The translations under genes and the position numbers were made by a program. Shown in pieces: positions 1-6,207 of a stretch of DNA of 8,032 nucleotides. Each line of letters starts with the position of its first letter. Within the stretch, counting starts at the first letter, position 1. Source of the stretch: Candidatus Sabulitectum sp. Its GTDB lineage: Bacteria > Fermentibacterota > Fermentibacteria > Fermentibacterales > JCC-6. The notes beneath the pieces were generated by a model. The model was not told the origin of the DNA. It did not search any database and saw only the letters and a program-made list of their open reading frames with translations. Location of the stretch: assembly GCA_029934845.1 (NCBI GenBank), contig JAOZLN010000094.1, forward strand, positions 505-8,536. The letters are read 5' to 3'.

Positions 1-677
1 ACACCACGGTAAATATCTTTGTGAGCGTCATATATTCTTGAATGATACTTTATGATCAGGTTATAGTGAGGAACAACCGCACGAATGATCCTTTCCCCCC
101 ATAAAGGCAGTGAACTCTCTCCATGAGAAGAAAACTTCAGCCTGGAGCCGGAACCTCTGGTGATCCATGTAGGTGCATAGAGAATTACCGGTTTCCCGTT
201 GCTGAATAACGGAGAAGCCGTAATTGATCTGTTTACCAGTTTATCGAATTTGGGGTATCCTACTATCTTGAACCTGTCCGGGTGCTTAAGTTCGTATGTA
301 CCTAGTATTTTGTCCATATGTTTCTGACCGGGCAGAAGCAGAAGATCATAAAGAAGAATACGCTTGTGCTCAAGCAGGTAGTGTTTATCAGATGCTCCGT
401 GAAATACCTGTACAGAATACCCCCAGAAGATCATCTGGAATCCGGTGTACACAACAACTTTGATATCCAGCCTGTTCATGTGCTTCTTTGCTTCTGTAGA
501 ATTTCTGACCAGAAGAAGATCTTTATCAAGATATGGAAATCTTTCCTTCAGATAACTGTAAATAGCAGGGTTCTTTGTAAGAATAATACCACCCAGGTTG
601 TCGTAGATCGGACGAATGTGGGCGAAATGCTGAATGTCGGTACGAAGCCAATATGCTATTTTGTAACTACCTGACAT
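1..677 (-). CDS. CDP-glycerol glycerophosphotransferase family protein (third of three), C-terminus beyond window
   Basis: This reading frame starts at an ATG at 677-675 and stays open to base 1, giving 225 residues with no stop, so the gene continues outside the window. I translated it by hand. Family signatures are visible: an H-G motif (FHGASDKH, His93), a YAPTW motif at 167-171 and IIKYH with His212. These match the N-terminal and nucleotide-binding parts of the TagB/TagF glycerophosphotransferase family, which transfers a polyol phosphate from a CDP-linked donor to a membrane-anchored or polymer acceptor on the cytoplasmic face. The C-terminal S-D-T-S-S/E motif seen in its two upstream relatives would lie beyond the edge. 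The start follows the upstream stop by 8 bases. The AAGGAG ribosome site lies in the last codons of the upstream gene, about 11 bases before the ATG, suggesting translational coupling. The family call is firm; substrate and acceptor are unknown. Confidence 0.88.
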   Translation of the reverse strand, partial: MSGSYKIAYWLRTDIQHFAHIRPIYDNLGGIILTKNPAIYSYLKERFPYLDKDLLLVRNSTEAKKHMNRLDIKVVVYTGFQMIFWGYSVQVFHGASDKHYLLEHKRILLYDLLLLPGQKHMDKILGTYELKHPDRFKIVGYPKFDKLVNRSITASPLFSNGKPVILYAPTWITRGSGSRLKFSSHGESSLPLWGERIIRAVVPHYNLIIKYHSRIYDAHKDIYRG

Positions 678-685
678 GCGTGCGA

Positions 686-1777
686 TTACTCCTTTATCTT
701 CAAGATGGAATCAATGGCCTCTTTTACCCTTCTGGAAGCGTTACCATCCAGACCGGTAAAGAAATATTCTCTGTATTCCCCCAGTTTGATCTTCATCTTC
801 TCTGTTGGTGCAAGAGCCAGTTCTACTGCTTCAATGAGGTCTTCAGGGCATGAGATATGCGGGAAAGCCCCCTTCAGCCATTCAGCAGGGTCAATTGAAA
901 GCACAGGCATTCCGTCAGAATGTCTTAGGTCTGAATCAGGCAGCAGGTATATAACACCATGCCTGCCAAGAGCCAGGAACTCGTTAACAACGCTGGATGT
1001 ATCGCTTATGAGAGTATCGGCGATGGAAAGATACGGGTAGATATCATACTCACTGCCCGGAACCAGAAAGAGATCGCTGTGCTTTTCCGCTAATTCCTGA
1101 TACAACCTGTGCTGAGAGTGAGGAGCGTACTTTCCCCCCCATGAATATGGATGTAATTTTACAACAAGATTGTATTTTGAAAGAAGCTCCAGAATGCCCT
1201 GGCCAATATGATCAATGCAACTTGGTTTGTATGACGGTGCGAACAGAACAGTCTGCTTTTCAGGATCTAACCCAAGTTTGCTTATAAAAGCCGTGTTGTT
1301 GTAATACCCGGGCTGAAAAAATGGATCGAGCTTGGGTAAACCTGTAATATGAAAATCGGCAACCTCAGACTGCCCAATGCTTTTTATGTAATCATACCAG
1401 TATTGACCCTCAAGAAAGACATGATAGCGGGCATTCTTCTGTCTGGCTATGTTTCTGATCCTTAGTGTTTTGATCCCCACACCGTGATCGAGGTGAAACT
1501 TGGGCACGTCGCCGTATTTCCCCGGATTCTTAAGTGCATCCCCGCATACGATCGCATCAAATCCCTTTGTTCTGTCTGTTATCTGGAAACCTCTGCTCCT
1601 GAGATCATCTTCAATTCTAGATCTGTTTGAAACAAGAAAAATACCCAGGAAACGGTGCTGATCCTTTCCTGCCCTGATCCACAAGTCATATTCAGGATCA
1701 TCTGCCATGGCCCTGTACAAAGGATGCAGAGAATTGAAGTAATATTCTTTCTTCAGATCAAATAGAATTTTCTTCAT
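686..1777 (-). CDS. CDP-glycerol glycerophosphotransferase family protein (second of three)
   Basis: The product has 363 residues and shows the whole order of Glyphos_transf motifs: HLDHGVGIKT with His98-Gly99, TVLFAPSY at 176-183, VVKLHP with His209, ISDTSSVVNEF at 257-267 and a C-terminal FFTGLDGNASRR segment near 340-352. In TagF-type enzymes the two histidines and the S-D-x-S-S...E element form the catalytic and CDP-binding site. The protein is about the size of one catalytic domain, with no extra glycosyltransferase domain and no membrane segment, so it is probably a peripheral cytoplasmic-face enzyme. Its ATG overlaps the stop of the upstream relative by four bases (ATGA), typical of co-translated operon genes. 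It probably transfers a polyol phosphate in surface polymer synthesis. It is too divergent from its two neighbours to be a recent duplicate. Priming, polymerising or decorating roles cannot be told apart here. Confidence 0.9.
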   Translation of the reverse strand: MKKILFDLKKEYYFNSLHPLYRAMADDPEYDLWIRAGKDQHRFLGIFLVSNRSRIEDDLRSRGFQITDRTKGFDAIVCGDALKNPGKYGDVPKFHLDHGVGIKTLRIRNIARQKNARYHVFLEGQYWYDYIKSIGQSEVADFHITGLPKLDPFFQPGYYNNTAFISKLGLDPEKQTVLFAPSYKPSCIDHIGQGILELLSKYNLVVKLHPYSWGGKYAPHSQHRLYQELAEKHSDLFLVPGSEYDIYPYLSIADTLISDTSSVVNEFLALGRHGVIYLLPDSDLRHSDGMPVLSIDPAEWLKGAFPHISCPEDLIEAVELALAPTEKMKIKLGEYREYFFTGLDGNASRRVKEAIDSILKIKE

Positions 1778-2841
1778 TGTTTCAGCTCACTGGCTATACT
1801 GTTCACAAAGTCCACTGCTCTGTTTACAGAGCTTCCATCGTTAAAATAGAAACAGTTGTTCAGCATCTCGGTGTATTTCCAGCTGGCTGATCCGTCTGAC
1901 AGGTTCCTGTTCACCACATCCAGAATGCTCTCTCGTCCGTTAAAAGTATCTGCAATTGTCATTATGTTCAGACCGTCAGGCATGCTGTGCAAACCGCTGA
2001 AATCGGTATTAGCCACAATGATCGGTTTCCCTGTTATCAGATATTCGTAAAGCACAGAGGATGTGTCACTTATAAGAACATCAGAAATCAGAAAATCGTG
2101 CATTGTATCGCTTTTTGTGATCCTGTTGGAGTTGGAAAAATATACCCTCTTTATTCCGTTCATTTTTGCCCAGAGCTTAAGTGCAGGTACTTTGTGGGAA
2201 TCGAAGTGGTGCGGGCGGATGATCAGATTGTGCTCAGCAGTTATCTCTTTGCAGAACCGCTTTGCATAACGATTCAGTGTTCCATTTCCATCCTGCCATG
2301 TAGGGGCGTACAACACGGTTTTTCTTCCTCTGTCTTTCCGGGGAATCCCAATTCTGTCCATTACAACTTCCCTTGAGATGTTGCCGTTAACATAGTCATC
2401 GAATCTGAGGTTACCTATCTTTATCAGACTTTTCTCCGGGAAATGAAGATCGCTGTCTGCTAATTTTGCCATGTGTTTGGGGCCGGATACAAAAAGATAC
2501 TGATAACTCTCCAGTGTATGAGCTTTCCCTCCGTATTTTTTGTCTCCGGTACCGTGTCCAATGAAGACACTTCGGGATATCTCCGAATTGTTGCGCACTC
2601 TGGCATTTGATTGAGACAGAATAACTCCACTTAGATCAGAAACATTTTTGAGCTTCCTTCGTTTTACCTTGGGAGTTCCAGGAAATATTCCCTTTGAAGG
2701 CGTCACACTTCCTCGCAGGTACCGTTTGAATTTTAGAAGAGTCTTGTGCTTTCTTACGATAAAAGACCCGCCGATCTCGTTGTAGAGCGGCCACGCATAC
2801 GACAACTGGTAGATCTGATTTGCAAAGTAGTAGATATTCAT
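1774..2841 (-). CDS. CDP-glycerol glycerophosphotransferase family protein (first of three)
   Basis: The product has 355 residues from the ATG at 2841; a TTG one codon upstream (2844) is an alternative start. Family motifs appear in order: FIGHGTGDKK with His96, TVLYAPTWQDGN near 175-186, IIRPHH near 207-212, LISDTSSVLYEY near 256-267, then a C-terminal CFYFNDGSSVNRAV segment. This is the same architecture as the two downstream genes, with a basic stretch rich in Lys and Arg between about residues 30 and 66 that could help bind acidic membrane lipids (inference). The start lies 5 bases past the stop of the nucleotidyltransferase gene, and the ribosome site is weak (GGTGGA), so translation probably depends on coupling. 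The expected role is transfer of a phospho-polyol from a CDP donor onto a lipid-linked or growing polymer. Family certain, substrate unknown. Confidence 0.9.
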   Translation of the reverse strand: MNIYYFANQIYQLSYAWPLYNEIGGSFIVRKHKTLLKFKRYLRGSVTPSKGIFPGTPKVKRRKLKNVSDLSGVILSQSNARVRNNSEISRSVFIGHGTGDKKYGGKAHTLESYQYLFVSGPKHMAKLADSDLHFPEKSLIKIGNLRFDDYVNGNISREVVMDRIGIPRKDRGRKTVLYAPTWQDGNGTLNRYAKRFCKEITAEHNLIIRPHHFDSHKVPALKLWAKMNGIKRVYFSNSNRITKSDTMHDFLISDVLISDTSSVLYEYLITGKPIIVANTDFSGLHSMPDGLNIMTIADTFNGRESILDVVNRNLSDGSASWKYTEMLNNCFYFNDGSSVNRAVDFVNSIASELKQ

Positions 2842-2846
2842 CAAAG

Positions 2847-3596
2847 CTAAACATCCACCGGATCACCAGTGATCTTTTCGATCAAAGTGGTGAATAAAAG
2901 CATTTCCGGTGTGTCCAGATCTATCCATCTCAAATCACTGATATCAACACCGATCATTCTGCCCCGGGAGGCAAGAGTATTGCAGGTATCCGAGAGAGAA
3001 TCTCTGCCTTTTTTTATGTTGTCCCCAAGCATCGAGAAAAAGCTGTAGTTCAATTTGAACATGCCGCAATCAACAGCCTGAAAATCGCTGAATGCCTTAT
3101 CAAGTGCTGATATTTCATATCTGCTTCCATCTATGCTGTTACATTTTACCTTCATGCCATCATCGATGTCGGGAATCTCGGCAATTTTAAAGTCAAGGGC
3201 AAGTAGTGCCTGATTAGAATCTATTTCAGTATTAATTACTAATTTGAGCATCTCAGGCTGGAAGATATGATCACTCATCAGAAGAATAAACTTCTCATCG
3301 GGTGGAATAGCTTCTTCTGCTGCAAGTACCGAAACCCCATTGGCAAGCTCCCATGAAGGGTTGTAGCAGAACTCTATATTTAGATCATCTCTTGCATTCT
3401 TCTTTATGTAATTTTCCAGTGCAGCTGCATTGAACCCGGTTACTATCACTACATCTTTAATACCCGAGTCAGCTATCCCACTAAGAATAATATCAATTAT
3501 TCTTGTGCTTCCTATATCAATAAGAGTCTTGGGCAGCCCAAGATGTTTTGACTCCAGTCGCGAACCGCAACCAGCTGCAATAATTACTGCTTTCAT
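2847..3596 (-). CDS. Sugar/polyol-phosphate nucleotidyltransferase, resembling inositol-1-phosphate cytidylyltransferase
   Basis: The product has 249 residues from the ATG at 3596. It opens with the MobA-like NTP-transferase signature: AVIIAAGCGSRL at 3-14 followed by LPK at 21-23, the nucleotide-binding loop and catalytic lysine. It then shows NPSWELANGVSVLAAEE at 79-95 and LLMSDHIF at 105-112, where Asp109 should bind the metal, and ends with WIDLDTPEM (Asp226, Asp228). The N-G-x-S and M-S-D-H pattern recalls inositol-1-phosphate cytidylyltransferases as I remember them, but the CDP-alcohol phosphatidyltransferase membrane domain often fused to those is absent. The likely reaction is polyol phosphate plus CTP giving CDP-polyol and pyrophosphate, supplying the three transferases downstream. 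An ATG five codons upstream (3611) is possible, but GGAG lies 7 bases before the 3596 ATG and the family normally begins M-K-A-V. A GTP-, UTP- or other CTP-dependent sugar transferase cannot be excluded. Confidence 0.82.
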   Translation of the reverse strand: MKAVIIAAGCGSRLESKHLGLPKTLIDIGSTRIIDIILSGIADSGIKDVVIVTGFNAAALENYIKKNARDDLNIEFCYNPSWELANGVSVLAAEEAIPPDEKFILLMSDHIFQPEMLKLVINTEIDSNQALLALDFKIAEIPDIDDGMKVKCNSIDGSRYEISALDKAFSDFQAVDCGMFKLNYSFFSMLGDNIKKGRDSLSDTCNTLASRGRMIGVDISDLRWIDLDTPEMLLFTTLIEKITGDPVDV

Positions 3597-3664
3597 TACT
3601 TGGCTCCGCATAAATGCATGTTTAATAATGTGTTACAAACGCTTCAGCTTCTGTACCAAGCCGA

Positions 3665-3693
3665 ATCATAATCGTTTACAACCACTTTTGCAA
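3665..3693 (-). promoter_or_regulatory. Sigma-70-like promoter of the nucleotidyltransferase/phosphotransferase operon
   Basis: On the minus strand, TTGCAA (3693-3688) and TATGAT (3670-3665) are separated by exactly 17 bases. It is the only good promoter match in the gap between the exported-protein gene and the cluster, and would give a leader of about 60 bases. The four downstream genes are so close together that they probably depend on it. Confidence 0.6.
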
Positions 3694-3725
3694 GAAAATG
3701 AGAACACAGATACCAACTGGCCTGC

Positions 3726-4805
3726 TTACTGAAACTCGTAATAATACAAACCACGACCTGCTCTGAAAATTATGCTGTTGCCTGGATCTACCGGCAGAAC
3801 TTTTCCCAGGATTGAAAGGTACCCCGCCAGTTCAGTTAACTCTGTAGTTTCCTCTTCTGCAAAGGTTGACCAGCTCACTGTTCCCCTTCTGAAGGTCTCC
3901 CCTTCATCTCGGGTAAATATGTAATTGCCGTCAGACGATCTGCAGAGAATAATGAACGGAGCTTCCTGATTTACAAAAACTGTGCCGTCTGCAAGCCTGA
4001 TTATCTGGAGTGAATCAAGCATTGCAAGCCCTGCGTCAGGTTCAACCCACTGTTCTACTACAGGTGAAATGAGTGTACTGTCTTCAAAAACAACCGAGAA
4101 GGTTGCCATGTCTGCCATTAAGGTCAAGGGTTCATCACCTGCAGAAATTAGATCCGACCACGGATTGCTGATGAAATACTCACCAATAAGTCCATTTGCA
4201 CTGAATCTTGCATTCTCTTCCAGATCGATCACATTGAACCGGCGAAGCGAACTGCTCTCATCCCCCAGATAGTAAGCAAAGTACGCCTCTGAATTTGGAA
4301 GGCAGGGAAGAAATCCTGCTCCGTACAGCAGTCTTGAATCCTGAGTAAAATCAAAAGAAAGAACATTACCTGAATCCGTTGTTACTCCCACTGCCCGTGC
4401 CCCGCTGCCACTGGAATTGCAGACAACAATGACAATTGGTTCCGGCATGGAAAGACCTCTGTTCATAACACTGTCCGGGATAGAAACCTGCACAGCAATA
4501 CATACCAGATTGCCGTCCGGGCTGCTCTTCAATAACCTGATCTTTTCCAGACCAGCCCATCCATTATCAGCAGCTGTCCAATCCACCGTGAAAGGACTTG
4601 TGTTAAAAGGGTCTTGAATGTTCACAAAGCTTAAAGATCCTGTTGTGTTCACAAAAATCACGTTCCCACGGGAAACAATTGTGAATTCTCCGAAACTAGT
4701 TGATAGTGAGTCTGTTAGCATTACTGGCTGTGCATGCGCCGCAAAGACCACAAGAATTACAGACAAGAACAGAAAAACAGCGGGTTTTGCGAAAGTTCCT
4801 TCCAT
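3726..4805 (-). CDS. Exported protein of unknown function, possibly beta-propeller-like
   Basis: The product has 359 residues. The N-terminus is a clear Sec signal peptide: one Lys at position 7, a hydrophobic core at 9-23 and an A-H-A|Q cleavage site near 25/26. The mature part is rich in beta-forming residues and contains SPDG-like turns at 94-99 (SSPDGN), 154-158 (TQDSR) and 290-295 (SSDGNY), as found in blades of WD40/TolB-type propellers. I see no catalytic motif, lipobox, transmembrane anchor or C-terminal sorting domain, so it is probably periplasmic or secreted. The start is supported by GGAGG 8 bases before the ATG and a good promoter upstream. It precedes the polymer cluster but has its own promoter, and the cluster has another, so a functional link is not shown. 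The propeller idea is a guess from turn spacing; I recognise no family. Confidence 0.75.
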   Translation of the reverse strand: MEGTFAKPAVFLFLSVILVVFAAHAQPVMLTDSLSTSFGEFTIVSRGNVIFVNTTGSLSFVNIQDPFNTSPFTVDWTAADNGWAGLEKIRLLKSSPDGNLVCIAVQVSIPDSVMNRGLSMPEPIVIVVCNSSGSGARAVGVTTDSGNVLSFDFTQDSRLLYGAGFLPCLPNSEAYFAYYLGDESSSLRRFNVIDLEENARFSANGLIGEYFISNPWSDLISAGDEPLTLMADMATFSVVFEDSTLISPVVEQWVEPDAGLAMLDSLQIIRLADGTVFVNQEAPFIILCRSSDGNYIFTRDEGETFRRGTVSWSTFAEEETTELTELAGYLSILGKVLPVDPGNSIIFRAGRGLYYYEFQ

Positions 4806-4816
4806 TTAATCGTCCT

Positions 4817-4898
4817 CCCTGCAGAAACAGATCATCACCCAAGACACTCTCATAGTATAGTGCTGTCTCGTTATGCAGGCAATATCTGAACTGCAGGG
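4817..4898. repeat. 8-base inverted repeat flanking a promoter
   Basis: CCCTGCAG at 4817-4824 and CTGCAGGG at 4891-4898 are exact reverse complements lying on either side of the promoter at 4854-4882. The copy nearer the gene overlaps the ribosome site. They could be paired protein-binding sites, but CTGCAG is itself palindromic, so chance is a real possibility. Confidence 0.25.
4854..4882 (-). promoter_or_regulatory. Sigma-70-like promoter of the propeller-like exported protein gene
   Basis: TTGCCT (4882-4877) and TATACT (4859-4854) on the minus strand are separated by 17 bases, upstream of a GGAGG ribosome site and the ATG at 4805. The predicted leader is about 40 bases. Confidence 0.6.
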
Positions 4899-4904
4899 GA
4901 AAGA

Positions 4905-5411
4905 TTATTCCACAGGCAAAAGAACCTGTCTGTAACTGGCTCCACTCCGCAGAAGGTATTCATACTCTATGAATGGAGGTTCATTGAACTCCGGTTCCCC
5001 GAAGTGTTCACTGAATTCCTGGTTGGTGGTGATCCCGAACTCCTCTGATGTTCGATCGTACCACTGATGGTAAGTTTCCTGGTTGGTTCGGGCATCCATC
5101 ACTGTGGGGCATATTATTTCACCGGCTTCCCGCACATAGGTAAGCACATTCACGATGGTCACCTTAACGGGGTCTCCCCTGTGCTGAAAAAGAAAAACTC
5201 CCAGACCGGGGTTCCTGGAAGTGGGGGCCCAGGCGGTGAAAAGATCTCCATTATCATGGGTGAATGCAGCGTGGTAGTAATCTCCTAAACTGTAACCCAT
5301 GAAAATAGCAGTTATCACAACAGAGTCCTCCGGGCTCTGCTGTATCTCATAGATAAATTCCTGCTCTACAGCAGGGCTTGAAAGCAGGGCAAAAACTGCC
5401 AGAAAATACAT
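4905..5411 (-). CDS. Small exported protein of unknown function
   Basis: The product has 168 residues. It begins with a short hydrophobic stretch (about residues 2-14, ending S-S-P-A) that looks like a minimal signal peptide, although it lacks the usual basic residue before the core. The start is constrained: an in-frame TAA lies seven codons upstream with no other start codon between, and a GGGGG-containing ribosome site ends 3 bases before the ATG. The mature part is acidic and aromatic, with a segment rich in Glu, Phe and Pro near 135-150, and has one Cys in I-I-C-P-T. No known domain or catalytic motif is visible. It follows the toxin-antitoxin pair by 79 bases; I found no convincing promoter in that gap, so it may have a weak one or be reached by read-through. 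Function unknown. Confidence 0.65.
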   Translation of the reverse strand: MYFLAVFALLSSPAVEQEFIYEIQQSPEDSVVITAIFMGYSLGDYYHAAFTHDNGDLFTAWAPTSRNPGLGVFLFQHRGDPVKVTIVNVLTYVREAGEIICPTVMDARTNQETYHQWYDRTSEEFGITTNQEFSEHFGEPEFNEPPFIEYEYLLRSGASYRQVLLPVE

Positions 5412-5490
5412 GTTCCCCCTTCGGCAATATTACACTTTGCTGAGAATACAGGTTCAGCGTAACTCTGTTCATTTTGCACAATCTATAGTC

Positions 5491-5889
5491 CTACAGTAAG
5501 GTTCTAACATGCAGTTCGTTGCAAAGGGTGATTAGTTTTTTATCCCTTGTGAGTAAAACACCATTACTTCTCCTGGCGCATACCAGATAAAGCAAATCAT
5601 AAACTGAATGATCATTGAAAATTGCTTCCTGTAAAGCTTCTTTCCACAAATCAGCAACAGGTACAAACTTGTCTATAATAAGAATTCCTGTTTCTGCAAG
5701 ATCTGAAGACTGCTCCTGAGAATAATTAGCCATCTTATGATACTTCCATGCGACATTAGAAATTTCCGAGATGTATATCTCCGGAGCTATTACAACATCT
5801 GCCTTCCCAATTACCTCAGAAAATTCTATGTATGCATTTTTGCGAAGAACAACATCAATAGCAGCAGAAACATCTAGAACAACTATCAT
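5491..5889 (-). CDS. PIN-domain ribonuclease toxin (VapC family)
   Basis: The product has 132 residues, the usual VapC size. The four acidic positions of a PIN nuclease are present: Asp6 in V-L-D-V-S-A, Glu42 in S-E-I-S-N-V, Asp98 in S-V-Y-D-L-L-Y and Asp116 in L-L-T-R-D-K-K-L. They bind Mg2+ or Mn2+ for RNA cleavage; characterised VapC toxins often cut tRNA or rRNA. The ATG overlaps the antitoxin stop by four bases (ATGA), the standard arrangement that makes antitoxin first and couples toxin synthesis to it. With all acidic residues and full length intact, the toxin is probably active when freed from its partner. The RNA target cannot be read from sequence. Confidence 0.92.
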   Translation of the reverse strand: MIVVLDVSAAIDVVLRKNAYIEFSEVIGKADVVIAPEIYISEISNVAWKYHKMANYSQEQSSDLAETGILIIDKFVPVADLWKEALQEAIFNDHSVYDLLYLVCARRSNGVLLTRDKKLITLCNELHVRTLL

Positions 5890-6128
5890 CTGTCTCTATC
5901 TTCTCTTACAAGAAAGACAGAATCAATAACACCTGAGTCAGGAAATGTCTTCACTGCGATTTTATCCAGTAAAGCTTTTCTTCTTAACCGGTTGTTAGCA
6001 TGCAATACAAGTGCATCTCTTAAAAGTGTAATTGTCTGTTGGGTAATACTGCGGTTTTCTTTATCCGCAAGCATAACCAGGCTGTCATAAACATCTTCCG
6101 GCAAATCTCTCACTTGAAGTGTTGGCAT
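5886..6128 (-). CDS. Ribbon-helix-helix antitoxin (VapB/FitA type)
   Basis: The product has 80 residues. The N-terminal 45 form a ribbon-helix-helix DNA-binding domain: a beta strand (TLQVRDLP at 3-10), then two helices around the turn N-R-S-I-T-Q-Q. This resembles FitA-like antitoxins, which bind DNA as dimers through the strand. The C-terminal half (about 46-80), basic then acidic, is expected to wrap around and inhibit the PIN toxin encoded next. AGGAGG six bases before the ATG gives strong translation, consistent with excess antitoxin over toxin. Autoregulation is likely: two GCATGC boxes lie in the promoter immediately upstream. The partner and 4-base overlap make the pairing secure; VapB and FitA naming are interchangeable at this level. 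Confidence 0.9.
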   Translation of the reverse strand: MPTLQVRDLPEDVYDSLVMLADKENRSITQQTITLLRDALVLHANNRLRRKALLDKIAVKTFPDSGVIDSVFLVREDRDR

Positions 6129-6134
6129 AGGCGA

Positions 6135-6140
6135 CCTCCT
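6135..6140 (-). promoter_or_regulatory. Strong ribosome binding site of the antitoxin
   Basis: A perfect AGGAGG lies six bases before the antitoxin ATG, whereas the toxin has no such site and relies on the overlap. The difference should favour antitoxin production. Confidence 0.7.
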
Positions 6141-6169
6141 GCATGCAATATTACACCGTTAAGCATGCA
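6140..6169. promoter_or_regulatory. Putative operator: two GCATGC boxes 22 bases apart
   Basis: TGCATGCA (6140-6147) and GCATGCA (6163-6169) each contain the palindrome GCATGC, with centres 22 bases apart, about two helical turns, so both face the same side of DNA. One lies between the -35 and -10 elements and the other just after the -10, overlapping the ribosome-site region. Such paired sites fit binding by two ribbon-helix-helix dimers. Binding is inferred, not shown. Confidence 0.5.
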
Positions 6170-6175
6170 TGTCAA
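6148..6175 (-). promoter_or_regulatory. Promoter of the toxin-antitoxin operon
   Basis: On the minus strand a perfect TTGACA (6175-6170) is followed after 16 bases by TAATAT (6153-6148). It lies 20 bases upstream of the antitoxin start, and the two GCATGC boxes overlap or flank it, so repression by the antitoxin complex would block RNA polymerase. Confidence 0.6.
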
Positions 6176-6207
6176 TCATAAGCATACTCTGATCATCTTT
6201 GTATCAT

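Noticed and set aside
318..674. Plus-strand open frame of 118 codons
   Set aside because: It is the antisense of the truncated transferase gene, which has strong family motifs. The plus frame has no recognisable domain and no good ribosome site.
705..1040. Plus-strand frame of 111 codons
   Set aside because: Antisense to the C-terminal part of the second transferase and low-complexity in composition.
1987..2376. Plus-strand open frame of 129 codons
   Set aside because: Fully antisense to the first glycerophosphotransferase gene, whose motifs are intact across this stretch; the plus-strand product shows no domain.
2636..2866. Minus-strand 76-codon frame overlapping the junction of the nucleotidyltransferase and first transferase genes
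   Set aside because: It is out of frame with the transferase, whose start and stop fit the operon spacing; it is explained as an alternative frame.
5412..5490. Possible promoter for the small exported protein gene
   Set aside because: Only weak -35/-10 pairs could be found, with several equally poor alternatives, so none is reported.
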